Assembly (NCBI RefSeq): GCF_011305415.1
Contig: NZ_JAANOQ010000001.1
Span: 893,631 to 957,630, forward strand
DNA: 64,000 nt
Reading direction: 5' to 3'
Source: Flavobacterium bernardetii
Lineage (GTDB): Bacteria; Bacteroidota; Bacteroidia; Flavobacteriales; Flavobacteriaceae
The notes beneath the pieces were generated by a model, which worked only from the letters and a program-made list of their open reading frames with translations, was not told the DNA's origin and ran no database searches. Made by a program: the position numbers and the translations under genes. Below are positions 1 through 8,623 of this stretch, in pieces (the first letter of the stretch is position 1; every line of letters starts with the position of its first letter).

Positions 1-637
1 TAGATAAAGTAGAACTTAGTTTCGGTTTAGTATCCACTAAAATTCCATTTATATTTTTTGATGCTTGACTAAATTCAGACATAGTAACTTCTAAAGAAGC
101 GATAGCTATTTTTAGTTTTTGTTGCGTAGCAGCATCTAAAGTCGCATTTAAATTTTCAATTAATTTATTTGCATTCTCTAAAAGAATTTCGACTTTATCT
201 TTTACAGGTCCGATTTGATTGGCTAATTCGGCAGTTAATCCTAATTTAGCTGATGTTTGTAAAGTATCGCCTGATTCAACAAAATTTTTGTCTGAAAAAT
301 TATTAAGAATGGCAATTTCTCTACCACCAATTAATCCCGTATCCTTAATTTGTGCTATACTCGATTTTGCAATTTTAATTTGCTCGTTCGTAATTACTAA
401 TTCTACATTCATTTTACCATCAGGTAGCATTTCAATAGAATTCACTTTTCCAATAGTTAATCCGTTTATCGTAACTGGAGCAGCAACAACTAAACCGGAA
501 ACATTGTCATAAACAGCGTATAATTTATTGCTACTATCGAATAAATTTCTCCCTTTAAGGAAAGTAAAACCCCAGTAAAATAATACTATGGATAATATAA
601 CTAAAACGGCAACTTTAATTTCTCTGGTAATTTTCAA
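1..637 (-). CDS. mlaD: MlaD-family (MCE domain) lipid-transport protein, 3' end cut by window
   Basis: Reading the minus strand gives an open frame of about 212 codons that runs off the left edge, so the C-terminus is missing. The start is taken as TTG at 637 (LKITREIKVAVLV); no ATG or GTG lies between it and the nearest upstream codons. One membrane anchor (about residues 7-27) is followed by FLKGRNLFD and an MCE domain (YDNVSGLVVAAPVTINGL, about residues 43-115), then a helical segment. MCE proteins bind lipids and work with an ABC transporter to move phospholipids across the periplasm. It sits 36 bp after two amidase genes and is probably transcribed with them. The family call is firm; the substrate is inferred. 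Confidence 0.85.
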   Translation of the reverse strand, partial: MKITREIKVAVLVILSIVLFYWGFTFLKGRNLFDSSNKLYAVYDNVSGLVVAAPVTINGLTIGKVNSIEMLPDGKMNVELVITNEQIKIAKSSIAQIKDTGLIGGREIAILNNFSDKNFVESGDTLQTSAKLGLTAELANQIGPVKDKVEILLENANKLIENLNATLDAATQQKLKIAIASLEVTMSEFSQASKNINGILVDTKPKLSSTLS

Positions 638-673
638 AATATCATTGATTTAAAAAAACAAAAATAGCAATAT

Positions 674-1777
674 TTATTTGATTGCCTCGCTTAATTTAAT
701 TTTTTTACCATTTTTTATAGCCACTATAAATGAAGAAGAATAGCCTTTTGCATTTGCATCTGCTAACAATTGTTTTGCAATAGCATACGAAGTTGTTGTA
801 CCATAAAAATATTTATAAATCGCATTTTCTTTTTCGATTGAAATATTTTTTAATCCTTTAAAGTTTTTAGGTAATGTTTCTAATTTTTTTCCACTTGCAG
901 AAATTTGAACTTTAAAAGTAACTCCATCAACTGCAGTTTTGTTATCCGTTGAAGGTTTAACATCTGTTTTTTTAGGTTCCTCTTTTTTAACAACATCTTT
1001 TTTTGGAGTAACGCCTGATTCTAATTTAAAAAAATCATCTCTATATCCTAAAATTGCTTTTGAAATGGCTTCTGCTAATTTATTTTGACCTTCAGAAGAA
1101 TTCAGAAACGCACCTTCGTTTTTGTTTGACACAAATCCCATTTCAATAAGTACACGAGGCATAATAATTTCTCTTAATACTAAGAAACCAGCTTGTTTAA
1201 CACCTCTGTTCTTAGAGGTGGTAAATTTCGTAAAAGCTTGTTGTACTTTTCCAGCTATATCAATACTTTGCTGGATATTTTCTTCTTGCATGATAGAAAT
1301 TCCCATCACCGATTCTGGCGATTTTGGATCGAATCCATCATACTTAATTTTATAATCACTTTCTAAAGTAACTACGGCATTTTCCTTTTTTGCTACTTCT
1401 AAATTCGCCGCATTTCGGGTAACTCCCATTACATAAGTTTCATTTCCGGCTGCAGCCTGATTGTCGTTTGCGTTACAATGCATAGAAACAAACAAATGTC
1501 CTTTTGATCTATTTGCGATGTTAGCACGTTCATTCAATTCCACAAAAACATCAGTTTTTCTCGTGTAAACGACTTCAATATTAGATTCTTTTGATAAAAT
1601 TTCTCCAACTTTTAGTACCGTATTTAATGAAATTTTCTTTTCAATATTTCCGTGATACGTAGCTCCGTAATCTTTTCCGCCGTGTCCAGCATCTAAAACA
1701 ACCTTAAACTTTTTCGTTTGAGATTGTGCCGTAATCGTTAATAAAAGTACAAATAGTAATTGTGCTAATTTTGTCAT
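674..1777 (-). CDS. N-acetylmuramoyl-L-alanine amidase (Amidase_3) with SPOR-like C-terminus
   Basis: Exported cell-wall hydrolase of 367 aa that cleaves the amide between MurNAc and the stem peptide. A signal peptide (MTKLAQLLFVLLLTITAQSQ) is followed by an Amidase_3 domain with the zinc ligands seen as DAGHGGKD, the Glu of GNIEKKISL and SMHCNAN, and the catalytic Glu in RVLIEMGFVSN. After a Lys-rich linker (about 255-285) the C-terminus (FKVQISASGKK to the end) looks like a SPOR-type peptidoglycan-binding domain. It starts 4 bp after the stop of the paralogous upstream amidase, so the pair is one transcription unit leading into mlaD. The two proteins share domain order but are clearly diverged. 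Confidence 0.93.
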   Translation of the reverse strand: MTKLAQLLFVLLLTITAQSQTKKFKVVLDAGHGGKDYGATYHGNIEKKISLNTVLKVGEILSKESNIEVVYTRKTDVFVELNERANIANRSKGHLFVSMHCNANDNQAAAGNETYVMGVTRNAANLEVAKKENAVVTLESDYKIKYDGFDPKSPESVMGISIMQEENIQQSIDIAGKVQQAFTKFTTSKNRGVKQAGFLVLREIIMPRVLIEMGFVSNKNEGAFLNSSEGQNKLAEAISKAILGYRDDFFKLESGVTPKKDVVKKEEPKKTDVKPSTDNKTAVDGVTFKVQISASGKKLETLPKNFKGLKNISIEKENAIYKYFYGTTTSYAIAKQLLADANAKGYSSSFIVAIKNGKKIKLSEAIK

Positions 1778-1781
1778 TTCT

Positions 1782-2867
1782 TTATTTTGATTCTACTATA
1801 AAAGCAGATTTATATCCTTTTAATTTGGCTTCGGCTAATAATTTTTTGCAAGTTTCCATACTTCCTTCACCATAATAATACTTGTAACCGCCGTTGATTT
1901 CCAATACAGAAATATTAGTTAATCCGTTAAAGTTTTCGGGAATTAATTCTAATTTCTTAGTACTAAAACTAATTTGAACTTTATATCCTGAACCCGCTGG
2001 AACCGCTTCAATAATAGTTGAATTTACTACAGTTGATGAATCTGTAGTTACTACCACAATTTCTGGCTCAGTAATTATTGGTTCTTTAATATCCAAAACA
2101 TTTGGAATTGTATTTGTACCTTTTAAATTGTTTTTATATTCAATAATAGAACGTGCAATAATTTGAGAATAATTGGATTTCCCTTCCTCCGATTTCATGT
2201 ATTTAGATTCTTGTAAATTACTCAAGAAACCTAATTCAATTAAAACACCAGGCATAACCGTTGCATCTAAAACCCAAAGTGGTTGTTGGTGCATTCCTAA
2301 ATCTTTTCTTTGTAAAGAATTTTTAAAATAGTTTTGAACCGCACTAGCAAAATCAATACTTTGCATTAAAGTTTCTTCTTGCATAATTTTCAATCCGATT
2401 TGTGTATTTGGATTATTCGGATCAAAACCTTCGTATTTTTCTTTATAGTTTTCCTCTAATGAAATTACGGCATTTTCTGCTTTAGCAATTTCGAAGTTCA
2501 TTCCAGTACGAGACAATCCCATAACCAATGTCATAGCGCCATAAGGTTTTGGAGAAACCGAAGCATTACAATGTACAGAAACAAATAAATCTGCTTCAAA
2601 ATCGTTAGCAATTTTTGCTCTATCTACTAAAGGTATAAATACATCAGTTGTTCTGGTATACTTTATATCAAATTCTGGGTAAGCTTCTAAAATTTTTCCA
2701 ATTCTTAAAACTACATCTAAAGCTATATGTTTTTCTATACAACCGTTTTTGGCTGCTCCTGGATCTTTACCTCCATGACCAGCATCTAAAACTACTTTAA
2801 ATTTCTTTTCTTGAGCATAAGAAAAGACTGATAAAGAGAGTAATATATATAATACTATTTTTTTCAT
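1782..2867 (-). CDS. N-acetylmuramoyl-L-alanine amidase (Amidase_3), tandem paralogue
   Basis: Second exported amidase, 361 aa and first gene of the minus-strand unit. Signal peptide MKKIVLYILLSLSVFSYAQ; zinc and catalytic motifs DAGHGGKDPGA, NGCIEKHIAL, VSVHCNASV and GVLIELGFLSN are all present, so it should be active. A Thr/Val-rich linker (about 250-285) leads to a SPOR-like domain (GYKVQISFSTKK onward). The gene is divergent from lptD with about 108 bp between them. Paired amidases beside mlaD and lptD suggest joint roles in septal or outer-membrane remodelling, but that is inference from context only. Confidence 0.93.
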   Translation of the reverse strand: MKKIVLYILLSLSVFSYAQEKKFKVVLDAGHGGKDPGAAKNGCIEKHIALDVVLRIGKILEAYPEFDIKYTRTTDVFIPLVDRAKIANDFEADLFVSVHCNASVSPKPYGAMTLVMGLSRTGMNFEIAKAENAVISLEENYKEKYEGFDPNNPNTQIGLKIMQEETLMQSIDFASAVQNYFKNSLQRKDLGMHQQPLWVLDATVMPGVLIELGFLSNLQESKYMKSEEGKSNYSQIIARSIIEYKNNLKGTNTIPNVLDIKEPIITEPEIVVVTTDSSTVVNSTIIEAVPAGSGYKVQISFSTKKLELIPENFNGLTNISVLEINGGYKYYYGEGSMETCKKLLAEAKLKGYKSAFIVESK

Positions 2868-2920
2868 TTTTAAATAAGTTATAATTTTACTAAATAATTA
2901 AATTTAACAAAAAATATACG

Positions 2921-2928
2921 TAAGTTTG
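2921..2928 (+). promoter_or_regulatory. Candidate -7 box for lptD
   Basis: TAAGTTTG fits the Bacteroidota -7 consensus TAnnTTTG and lies about 48 bp before the lptD start in the divergent lptD/amidase spacer. No good TTTG -33 element is visible at the expected distance, so this is a weak call. Confidence 0.4.
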
Positions 2929-2975
2929 ACCCATCAAAAATTGAACCAATTTTTACAAAAATAGTATTTATAGAT

Positions 2976-5594
2976 TTGAGTACAAAGATTAATCATATCG
3001 TTTTTTTATTTTTTTTTCTAATTGCATGTAATTCAGAAATTTACTCTCAAACCACTACTCCTAAAGATAGTGCTCAAGTAAATGTAAATGAATTAGTTGC
3101 CACGAAAGCATTAGTTAAAAAAGACTCTACTAAAAAACCTTTATTAGAAGGAATTGTCAACAGAAAAGCTAAAGATTATGAAAAGTTAGACCAACGTAAA
3201 AAAAGGTTAACTCTTTATAACGAAGCAGAACTACATTATATAGATTTCGAATTGAAATCGGGAATTATTGTTTTAGACTACGAAAAAAACGAAGTTTATG
3301 CTGGTAGAATAAAAGACAGTACTGGAAAATACACACAATATCCTTATTTCAAACAAGGAGAAAACGTTATAGAACCAGATTCAATTCGTTTTAATACCAA
3401 AACTGGAAAAGCTTTAATATGGAATACCAAAAGTAAGCAAGGTGAAATGTTTCTTAAATCTGAAATTTCCAAAAGAGAAAATGATTCCGTAATCTTTTTT
3501 CAAAGAGCGCGTTTCACTACTTCAACAAATATTGAAAACCCAGAATATTATTTTTTAGCGTACAAAGCAAAATTGGTTCCTAAAAAGAAGTTTGTTACCG
3601 GTTTAACGCATATGTACATTGCAGATGTCCCTACTCCTATTGGTGTGCCGTTTGCTTTTTTTCCTATGACCGATAAAAACACTTCTGGTGTAATTATTCC
3701 GGCACCTGGGCAAAATAATGAACGTGGTTATTTTTTACAAAATGGTGGATATTATTTTGCTTTAAGTGATTATTACGATTTAGCCGTTTTAGGAGATTAT
3801 TATACCAACGGAAGTTATGCAATAAGAACTGAAACTTCTTACGCAAAAAGATATAAATATAATGGTAGAGTACAGTTTAGATACGAAAATCAGGTTTTTG
3901 GTGAAAAAGGATTTCCAGATTATTCTAAAACCAATCAGTATAACATTCAATGGTCACATTCTCAAGATGCAAAAGCATCTGCTAATTCAAGATTTTCATC
4001 TTCTGTCAACTTTGGTAGTAGTAAATACTTTCGTCAATCTTTAAATTTAATCAATGTTGGTTCCAATTTAAATAACACACTAAGTTCTTCTATCAGTTAT
4101 TCCAAAACAATTCCAACTGTTCCCTTAGTCAATTTTGCAGTTGCGGTTACTCACAATCAAAACACCAATACGGAAGTTGTAAATTTAACTTTACCTTCAT
4201 TTAATGCTAGTGTTGATAGAGTTTTTCCTTTTTCTAAAAGAGATGGAATAAAAAAAGGTGTTTTTCAGAACATTAATTTTCAATATAGTTTAAGAGGAGA
4301 AAACAGAATTGCTACAAAAGAAGAATTTTTGTTTAAATCTGAAATGTTTGATACGGCATTAGCTGGAATTTCTCATAGCATTCCACTTTCTACCAACTTT
4401 AAAATTTTTAAGCATTTTAGTGTAACTACAGGAACTAATTTTACAGAAAATTGGGTTTTTAATACAAACGAAAAGTTTTATAATCCAGTCACTAATGAAG
4501 TAGAAACAGTTCGAAAAAATGGATTTGACGCTTTCAGAACTTATAATTTCACTACAAGTATTGGAACAACCGTTTACGGAACCTATACGTTTAAGGAAAC
4601 CAACAAAATACAAGCCATTAGACATTTAATGCGCCCAACTCTTTCTTACGGATATACGCCAAGTTTTGACGAATTTTATCAACAATACACAGATAACTTA
4701 GGAAATTACATTGACTATAGTAGATTTGAAGGCACCTTATTTGGAGCACCTAGCAAAACGATATATAATTCTATTGGATTTGGTTTAGCAAACACTTTGG
4801 AAGCTAAAGTTTTAGATAAAGACAGTAAAAAAGGAGAAAGTAAAAAAATATCTTTATTAAATCAGTTTAACTTTTCAACAAGTTATAATTTTGCTGCAGA
4901 AGAATTTAATTTAGCTCCAATTGATTTTATAGGAGGAACTTCATTATTTGATAATAAATTAGGTGTGAATTTTGGAGCACGATTTGACCCTTATGATTTA
5001 GATGAAAATAACATAAAAATTGATGAATATAGCATAAATAATGGAAATGGTTTAGTTAGAATGACAAGTTCTAACATTACTTTAAACTATTCTGTTGCTA
5101 GTAACGATTTTAGTACTGAAAAAAAATCAACACAAAATGTTCAAAATGGTGGACGTGAAGATGATTTATTTGGTTCAGCTACAGATTTAGGAAATCAGGA
5201 TGAAAGTTTATTTAAAAAAGACGATACTAAAAAACAACAAACAAAATTGTTCAACTATTCGTTCCCTTGGGATTTACGTTTGGCTTATTCCCTAACCTAT
5301 AGTAATGATTCTAATCAAAGAGAAATTACAACCAACTCGTTAATGGTTTCAGGAAATGTAGATTTGGCTGTGAGATGGAAAATGGGTTTTTCTTCAGGAT
5401 ATGATTTCGCCAGTAAAGGTATTGTAAGAACTCAATTGCGTTTTGAAAGAGATTTAGAAAGTTGGAGAATGAGTTTTAGTATTGTTCCAATTGGTGTGTA
5501 TTCGTACTGGAATTTCTTCATCGGAATTAAATCTTCTATATTGAGCGATATCAAATGGGATAAACGAAAATTACCCGATGCGAGGTTGAGATAA
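2976..5594 (+). CDS. lptD: LPS-assembly outer-membrane protein LptD (OstA-like)
   Basis: Large outer-membrane beta-barrel (872 aa) that inserts lipopolysaccharide into the outer leaflet. The start is TTG at 2976, giving a signal peptide with a hydrophobic run ending IACNSEIYSQ; no nearby ATG gives a better signal. Residues about 90-220 form the OstA-like periplasmic part (FELKSGIIVLDYEKNEVYAGR), and the rest is a long series of alternating aromatic and polar strands (for example FFPMTDKNTSGVIIPAPGQ), with an acidic low-complexity insert near 720-760. It matches the long LptD type of Bacteroidota rather than the E. coli form. ridA follows after an 83-bp repetitive spacer. Confidence 0.9.
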   Translation: MSTKINHIVFLFFFLIACNSEIYSQTTTPKDSAQVNVNELVATKALVKKDSTKKPLLEGIVNRKAKDYEKLDQRKKRLTLYNEAELHYIDFELKSGIIVLDYEKNEVYAGRIKDSTGKYTQYPYFKQGENVIEPDSIRFNTKTGKALIWNTKSKQGEMFLKSEISKRENDSVIFFQRARFTTSTNIENPEYYFLAYKAKLVPKKKFVTGLTHMYIADVPTPIGVPFAFFPMTDKNTSGVIIPAPGQNNERGYFLQNGGYYFALSDYYDLAVLGDYYTNGSYAIRTETSYAKRYKYNGRVQFRYENQVFGEKGFPDYSKTNQYNIQWSHSQDAKASANSRFSSSVNFGSSKYFRQSLNLINVGSNLNNTLSSSISYSKTIPTVPLVNFAVAVTHNQNTNTEVVNLTLPSFNASVDRVFPFSKRDGIKKGVFQNINFQYSLRGENRIATKEEFLFKSEMFDTALAGISHSIPLSTNFKIFKHFSVTTGTNFTENWVFNTNEKFYNPVTNEVETVRKNGFDAFRTYNFTTSIGTTVYGTYTFKETNKIQAIRHLMRPTLSYGYTPSFDEFYQQYTDNLGNYIDYSRFEGTLFGAPSKTIYNSIGFGLANTLEAKVLDKDSKKGESKKISLLNQFNFSTSYNFAAEEFNLAPIDFIGGTSLFDNKLGVNFGARFDPYDLDENNIKIDEYSINNGNGLVRMTSSNITLNYSVASNDFSTEKKSTQNVQNGGREDDLFGSATDLGNQDESLFKKDDTKKQQTKLFNYSFPWDLRLAYSLTYSNDSNQREITTNSLMVSGNVDLAVRWKMGFSSGYDFASKGIVRTQLRFERDLESWRMSFSIVPIGVYSYWNFFIGIKSSILSDIKWDKRKLPDARLR

Positions 5595-5595
5595 T

Positions 5596-5665
5596 TAGAA
5601 AAAAGGCAAAAGTAAAAAGTAAAAAGTAAAAAGAGCTAAGTAAAAAGGGATAAGTTAAAAGTTTA
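5596..5665 (+). repeat. AAAAAGT-word low-complexity tract
   Basis: Purine-rich tract built from the words GGCAAAAGT, AAAAAGT and AGCTAAGT in irregular order, filling the spacer between lptD and ridA. The same words, in the same orientation relative to transcription, recur at 23398-23511 in front of gapA. It has no coding capacity. Confidence 0.7.
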
Positions 5666-5677
5666 AAGAATATAAAA

Positions 5678-6058
5678 ATGAAAAAAATAATATTTACAGA
5701 AAAAGCGCCTGCTCCTATTGGTCCATATAACCAAGCAGTTTTAGTTGGAAACACGTTGTACACTTCAGGACAAATTGCTATTAACCCAGCAACGAATGAG
5801 TTGGTTTTAGACAACATTGAAGACGAAACTAAGTTGGTCATGGAAAACTTAAAAGCCGTATTAGAAGCCGCTGAAATGACTTTTGAAAACGTAGTGAAAA
5901 CTACAATCTTCATTAGCGATATGGGTAACTTCGCTAAAATTAATGGTGTTTACGGTTCTTACTTCAATGAAGCTACAGCACCCGCAAGAGAAACGGTGCA
6001 AGTAGCGTGTTTACCAAAAAATGTAAACGTAGAAATTTCTGCAGTTGCGATAAAATAA
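5678..6058 (+). CDS. ridA: RidA family reactive enamine/imine deaminase
   Basis: Cytosolic protein of 126 aa, the standard RidA/YjgF length. These trimers hydrolyse 2-aminoacrylate and related imines released by PLP enzymes such as threonine dehydratase, protecting PLP enzymes from damage. Diagnostic motifs include GPYNQAVLVGNTLYTSGQI near the N-terminus and the substrate-binding Arg in APARETVQV followed by VNVEISAVAIK at the C-terminus. It is followed by a strong hairpin terminator, so it closes the core-gene block before the accessory region. Confidence 0.95.
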   Translation: MKKIIFTEKAPAPIGPYNQAVLVGNTLYTSGQIAINPATNELVLDNIEDETKLVMENLKAVLEAAEMTFENVVKTTIFISDMGNFAKINGVYGSYFNEATAPARETVQVACLPKNVNVEISAVAIK

Positions 6059-6080
6059 ACACTCTTTTATATAAAAATAC

Positions 6081-6117
6081 AAATCCTCATTTTGTTCGCA
6101 ATTTGAGGATTTTTTTG
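6081..6117 (+). terminator. Rho-independent terminator of ridA
   Basis: Inverted arms AAATCCTCA (6081-6089) and TGAGGATTT (6104-6112) are followed by a T-run. A degraded copy of this terminator and its downstream flank appears at about 11130-11160. Confidence 0.85.
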
Positions 6118-6138
6118 TGGGAAATATTTTATATTTAC

Positions 6139-6193
6139 AACCATTAACCAAAACTTAATAAATAAATGTCCGCAAATTTATGAGTTAGTGGTA
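6139..6193 (+). repeat. Short attC-like site 1
   Basis: A 55-bp stretch bounded by ACCATTAAC (6140-6148) and GTTAGTGGT (6184-6192), complementary at 8 of 9 positions. The interior holds AACTTAATAAAT and ATTTATGAGTT, which can also pair. It lies directly after the ridA terminator and 25 bp before the first gene of the accessory block. A related site with different end boxes is at 11184-11252. Similarity to integron attC or attI sites is inference from architecture. Confidence 0.5.
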
Positions 6194-6218
6194 ATTTTTT
6201 GCCAAATTCAAAAAAATC

Positions 6219-7148
6219 ATGAAATCAGAAAAAGAACTTTTTACAATCGCCGAAAAAATCTACCATCAGTATCGTGAATCAAGATATCCAAAAGCTATAG
6301 AAGCCTTCAAAAACTTACTGAATTATTATCCAAATCATATTGAAGGATGGAGTATGTTGTCAACAATGCAATCATGTGCTGAAAATTATGAAGATGCAAT
6401 AGATTCAATTGAAAATGCAATCAAACTTGATATTAATAACATTTCTCTTTGGAATCAGAAACAACTTTTGCTTTATAATATCAATAGGTTAGAATTTGAA
6501 GGATCTACTTTTTACAATCCAGAAACAGATTCAGAACATACATTAAAACAATTCAAAAATAAAACGGAACTACAACAAGAAATCCTATCATGTTGTAACA
6601 TACAAATAAGTATTGTTCCTAAAGATTACTATAATCTTGGAAATTTATACGAAGATAAAGGAGACGTTTTAGAATCATTGGAAGAATGGGATAATGCCAT
6701 TGAAGCTTTCAAAAGAGCCATTATTTTCCATGAAGAATATGACGATAGTGATTTTATAAATCCAATTGCTAGATGTTACTTTAACATGGCTAAAATTTAT
6801 GAATTACAAGATAAATTTCTTTTAGCTGTAGAATCTTATGACAAATCTTTTATGATAGATAACGAAGAAATAATTTTAACTCATAAAGCTCGTGCACTAA
6901 GAAAAATGGGGGATTATCTAGCGGCAGAAAAGGTGGAGACTCAGTTTATCGAAATAGCAACAGATCAATTTAACGAAACTAAAGATCTGGCATATATGTA
7001 TCAAATAATAGACGTTTATAAAGAAACTAATCAAATAGACAAAGCGTTTGAAACATTTTATGAAATGGAATCAAAGTGTAAAAAAGATGAAGATCTAGAA
7101 GAAAATCTTTTAGCTATAAAATTGGATCTATTACAATTAAGAAACTGA
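6219..7148 (+). CDS. Tetratricopeptide-repeat protein
   Basis: Cytosolic 309-aa protein made almost entirely of TPR-like helical hairpins, for example around residues 18-45 (YPKAIEAFKNLLNYYPNHIE), 50-80, 130-165 (GNLYEDKGDVLESLEEWDNA) and 185-215. TPR arrays mediate protein-protein contacts; nothing here shows a partner or enzymatic role. There is no signal peptide or membrane segment. It is the first gene after the ridA terminator and follows the short attC-like site. The function is unknown. Confidence 0.8.
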   Translation: MKSEKELFTIAEKIYHQYRESRYPKAIEAFKNLLNYYPNHIEGWSMLSTMQSCAENYEDAIDSIENAIKLDINNISLWNQKQLLLYNINRLEFEGSTFYNPETDSEHTLKQFKNKTELQQEILSCCNIQISIVPKDYYNLGNLYEDKGDVLESLEEWDNAIEAFKRAIIFHEEYDDSDFINPIARCYFNMAKIYELQDKFLLAVESYDKSFMIDNEEIILTHKARALRKMGDYLAAEKVETQFIEIATDQFNETKDLAYMYQIIDVYKETNQIDKAFETFYEMESKCKKDEDLEENLLAIKLDLLQLRN

Positions 7149-7217
7149 ATAAACACATTAGCACATTTAGCTTAAACTTAAATTAAACAAAGATTTACAT
7201 CACATAACTAATAAATA

Positions 7218-7799
7218 ATGAAAAGAGAATTTAAACTCATAATAATTGCCTCATTTATATTTACGATTTCATGCAAACAAAATCAACCGAAAGATTCTGA
7301 AAATATTATTACTCCAACGAATCTAACTCCTGATAAAACAAAACCTGAAGCTAATTCTGACCAAACAGAAATGAATGACGAATCATATAATGATGAAATG
7401 GTAGAAAAAATTATAAAAAAAATAGATGAGATTAATATTTCTGCTAGTCAATCCAACAAAGTAGAAACTAAAATTTTATTAAGCGAAATTGAAAACACAC
7501 CAGTTACAGTATGGTATAATAATGACAAAACACCAATAAAAGCTGAATTTGGTGTCACAGATGATGGAGGAGAATTTACCGGTAAGTTTACTCTATATTT
7601 TAATAATGGTAAGCTATGGTGTAGCGATTGGGATCTTGCTAAATTTATCTTTGATGAAAATGGAAAATTGAAATATTGGCTAGATGATTCATGGAAAATA
7701 AGTGAGACTGAAGAAACTGCTGGGCCTTATTTTAAACAAAAAGAAGAAATAAATTTCAATATTTTAAATGAAATATTAGCCAAAGTTAAATTTGAATAA
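7218..7799 (+). CDS. Putative lipoprotein, function unknown
   Basis: A 193-aa protein with a lipoprotein signal (MKREFKLIIIASFIFTISC, lipobox ending TISC at residue 19) and then a Ser/Pro/Thr/Asn-rich linker typical of exported Bacteroidota lipoproteins. The folded part (about 75-193) is rich in Trp, Asp and aromatic residues (LYFNNGKLWCSDWDLAKF). No family was recognised. It follows the TPR gene by 69 bp. Its stop is followed 7 bp later by a half attC-like site whose outer box partly matches the front box at 6184. Confidence 0.7.
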   Translation: MKREFKLIIIASFIFTISCKQNQPKDSENIITPTNLTPDKTKPEANSDQTEMNDESYNDEMVEKIIKKIDEINISASQSNKVETKILLSEIENTPVTVWYNNDKTPIKAEFGVTDDGGEFTGKFTLYFNNGKLWCSDWDLAKFIFDENGKLKYWLDDSWKISETEETAGPYFKQKEEINFNILNEILAKVKFE

Positions 7800-7806
7800 A
7801 AACTAC

Positions 7807-7830
7807 TACCAACAACGGTTTAGCACAATA
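7807..7830 (+). repeat. Half attC-like site (left arm only)
   Basis: TACCAACAAC followed by GGTTTAGC right after the stop at 7799 resembles the left arm of sites A-E (box ending AAC, then GTTTGGC). The reverse complement of the 10-base box matches the front box GTTAGTGGTA at 6184-6193 at 8 of 10 positions. No right arm is present, so the site looks decayed. Confidence 0.4.
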
Positions 7831-7901
7831 GTTATAATTCAATAATTCACAAACCGATTTTTTGTTTACCAAAGTAATAATGATAAAACCTTAAAGAAAA
7901 A

Positions 7902-8597
7902 ATGACCAATAACTACATAACAAATCATCTTAGACTTTTAAAAAATAGATATTATTCAGATTTTGAAGCAACTGAAAATGTTGATGATTTTTTTATAAAA
8001 ATTTTTGATCAATTAAAAGATTACGATTTTGATAACTACAAAAAAAAATTAAAACAGGAAATTTTAGAAGGCATCCAATATTCTCTAAAACAAAAGACTA
8101 ATGACACAAGAAAATTAAATGCTATTCATTTTGAATATGGTGGCTTTTATTATGAAAAAGATGTAATAGCAAACCCTTTTGGAATTTTTGCAGATAAACC
8201 TATAGAAATTAAACCAGAGCAAACAGACAACATTTACTTTAAAGAAACTCATGAATTATTAAGTCAGATAGACATAGAATTTGGGGATTATGAATTAGTT
8301 TATGAATTTTATGGGCCTTGTGGAATTACTTTATCATTTTTTGATAATCTTGAGCAATTAGAGTATGATAATTTACCAGAAAAATATCAAGAAATAGAAG
8401 AGAACGAAGGTATTTATTGGGAAATTGGTTGTAGTGAACTTGACAACGCCTATACATTTGCAGGTTTTTATGCAGTACATGAAGTTCTCTTAGAACTAGA
8501 CAAAGAAGGAGCTTTTGAGATTATCAATTATGACAAAGGATTTATATTTACAATTGGATTACATGAAAATGCCCAATATTTACTTTTAATTAAATAA
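7902..8597 (+). CDS. Hypothetical acidic protein
   Basis: A 231-aa soluble protein with no signal peptide, strongly acidic and rich in Tyr, Phe and Glu. The N-terminal third is helical and Lys-rich (residues about 1-65); the rest has a mixed pattern with YEFYGPCGITLSFFDNLEQL and WEIGCSELDNAYTFAGFYAV. I recognise no family. Small acidic orphans of this kind in Bacteroidota islands are sometimes immunity or anti-defence proteins, but nothing here shows that, and no toxin partner is adjacent. It starts about 100 bp after the half site at 7807 and is 26 bp from the next gene. Confidence 0.65.
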   Translation: MTNNYITNHLRLLKNRYYSDFEATENVDDFFIKIFDQLKDYDFDNYKKKLKQEILEGIQYSLKQKTNDTRKLNAIHFEYGGFYYEKDVIANPFGIFADKPIEIKPEQTDNIYFKETHELLSQIDIEFGDYELVYEFYGPCGITLSFFDNLEQLEYDNLPEKYQEIEENEGIYWEIGCSELDNAYTFAGFYAVHEVLLELDKEGAFEIINYDKGFIFTIGLHENAQYLLLIK

Positions 8598-8623
8598 GTT
8601 ACTTTTAAAAAATAACAAATAGT

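Noticed and set aside
219..512. Plus-strand frame of 97 codons
   Set aside because: It is antisense to the mlaD-like gene, whose MCE motifs are clear on the minus strand.
5551..5913. Minus-strand frame of 120 codons over lptD end and ridA
   Set aside because: It lies opposite ridA, which has all family motifs.
6114..6137. Promoter TTTG...TATATTTA before the first accessory gene
   Set aside because: The spacer is 12 bp instead of 19-21 and the -7 box lacks the final G; the T-run belongs to the ridA terminator.
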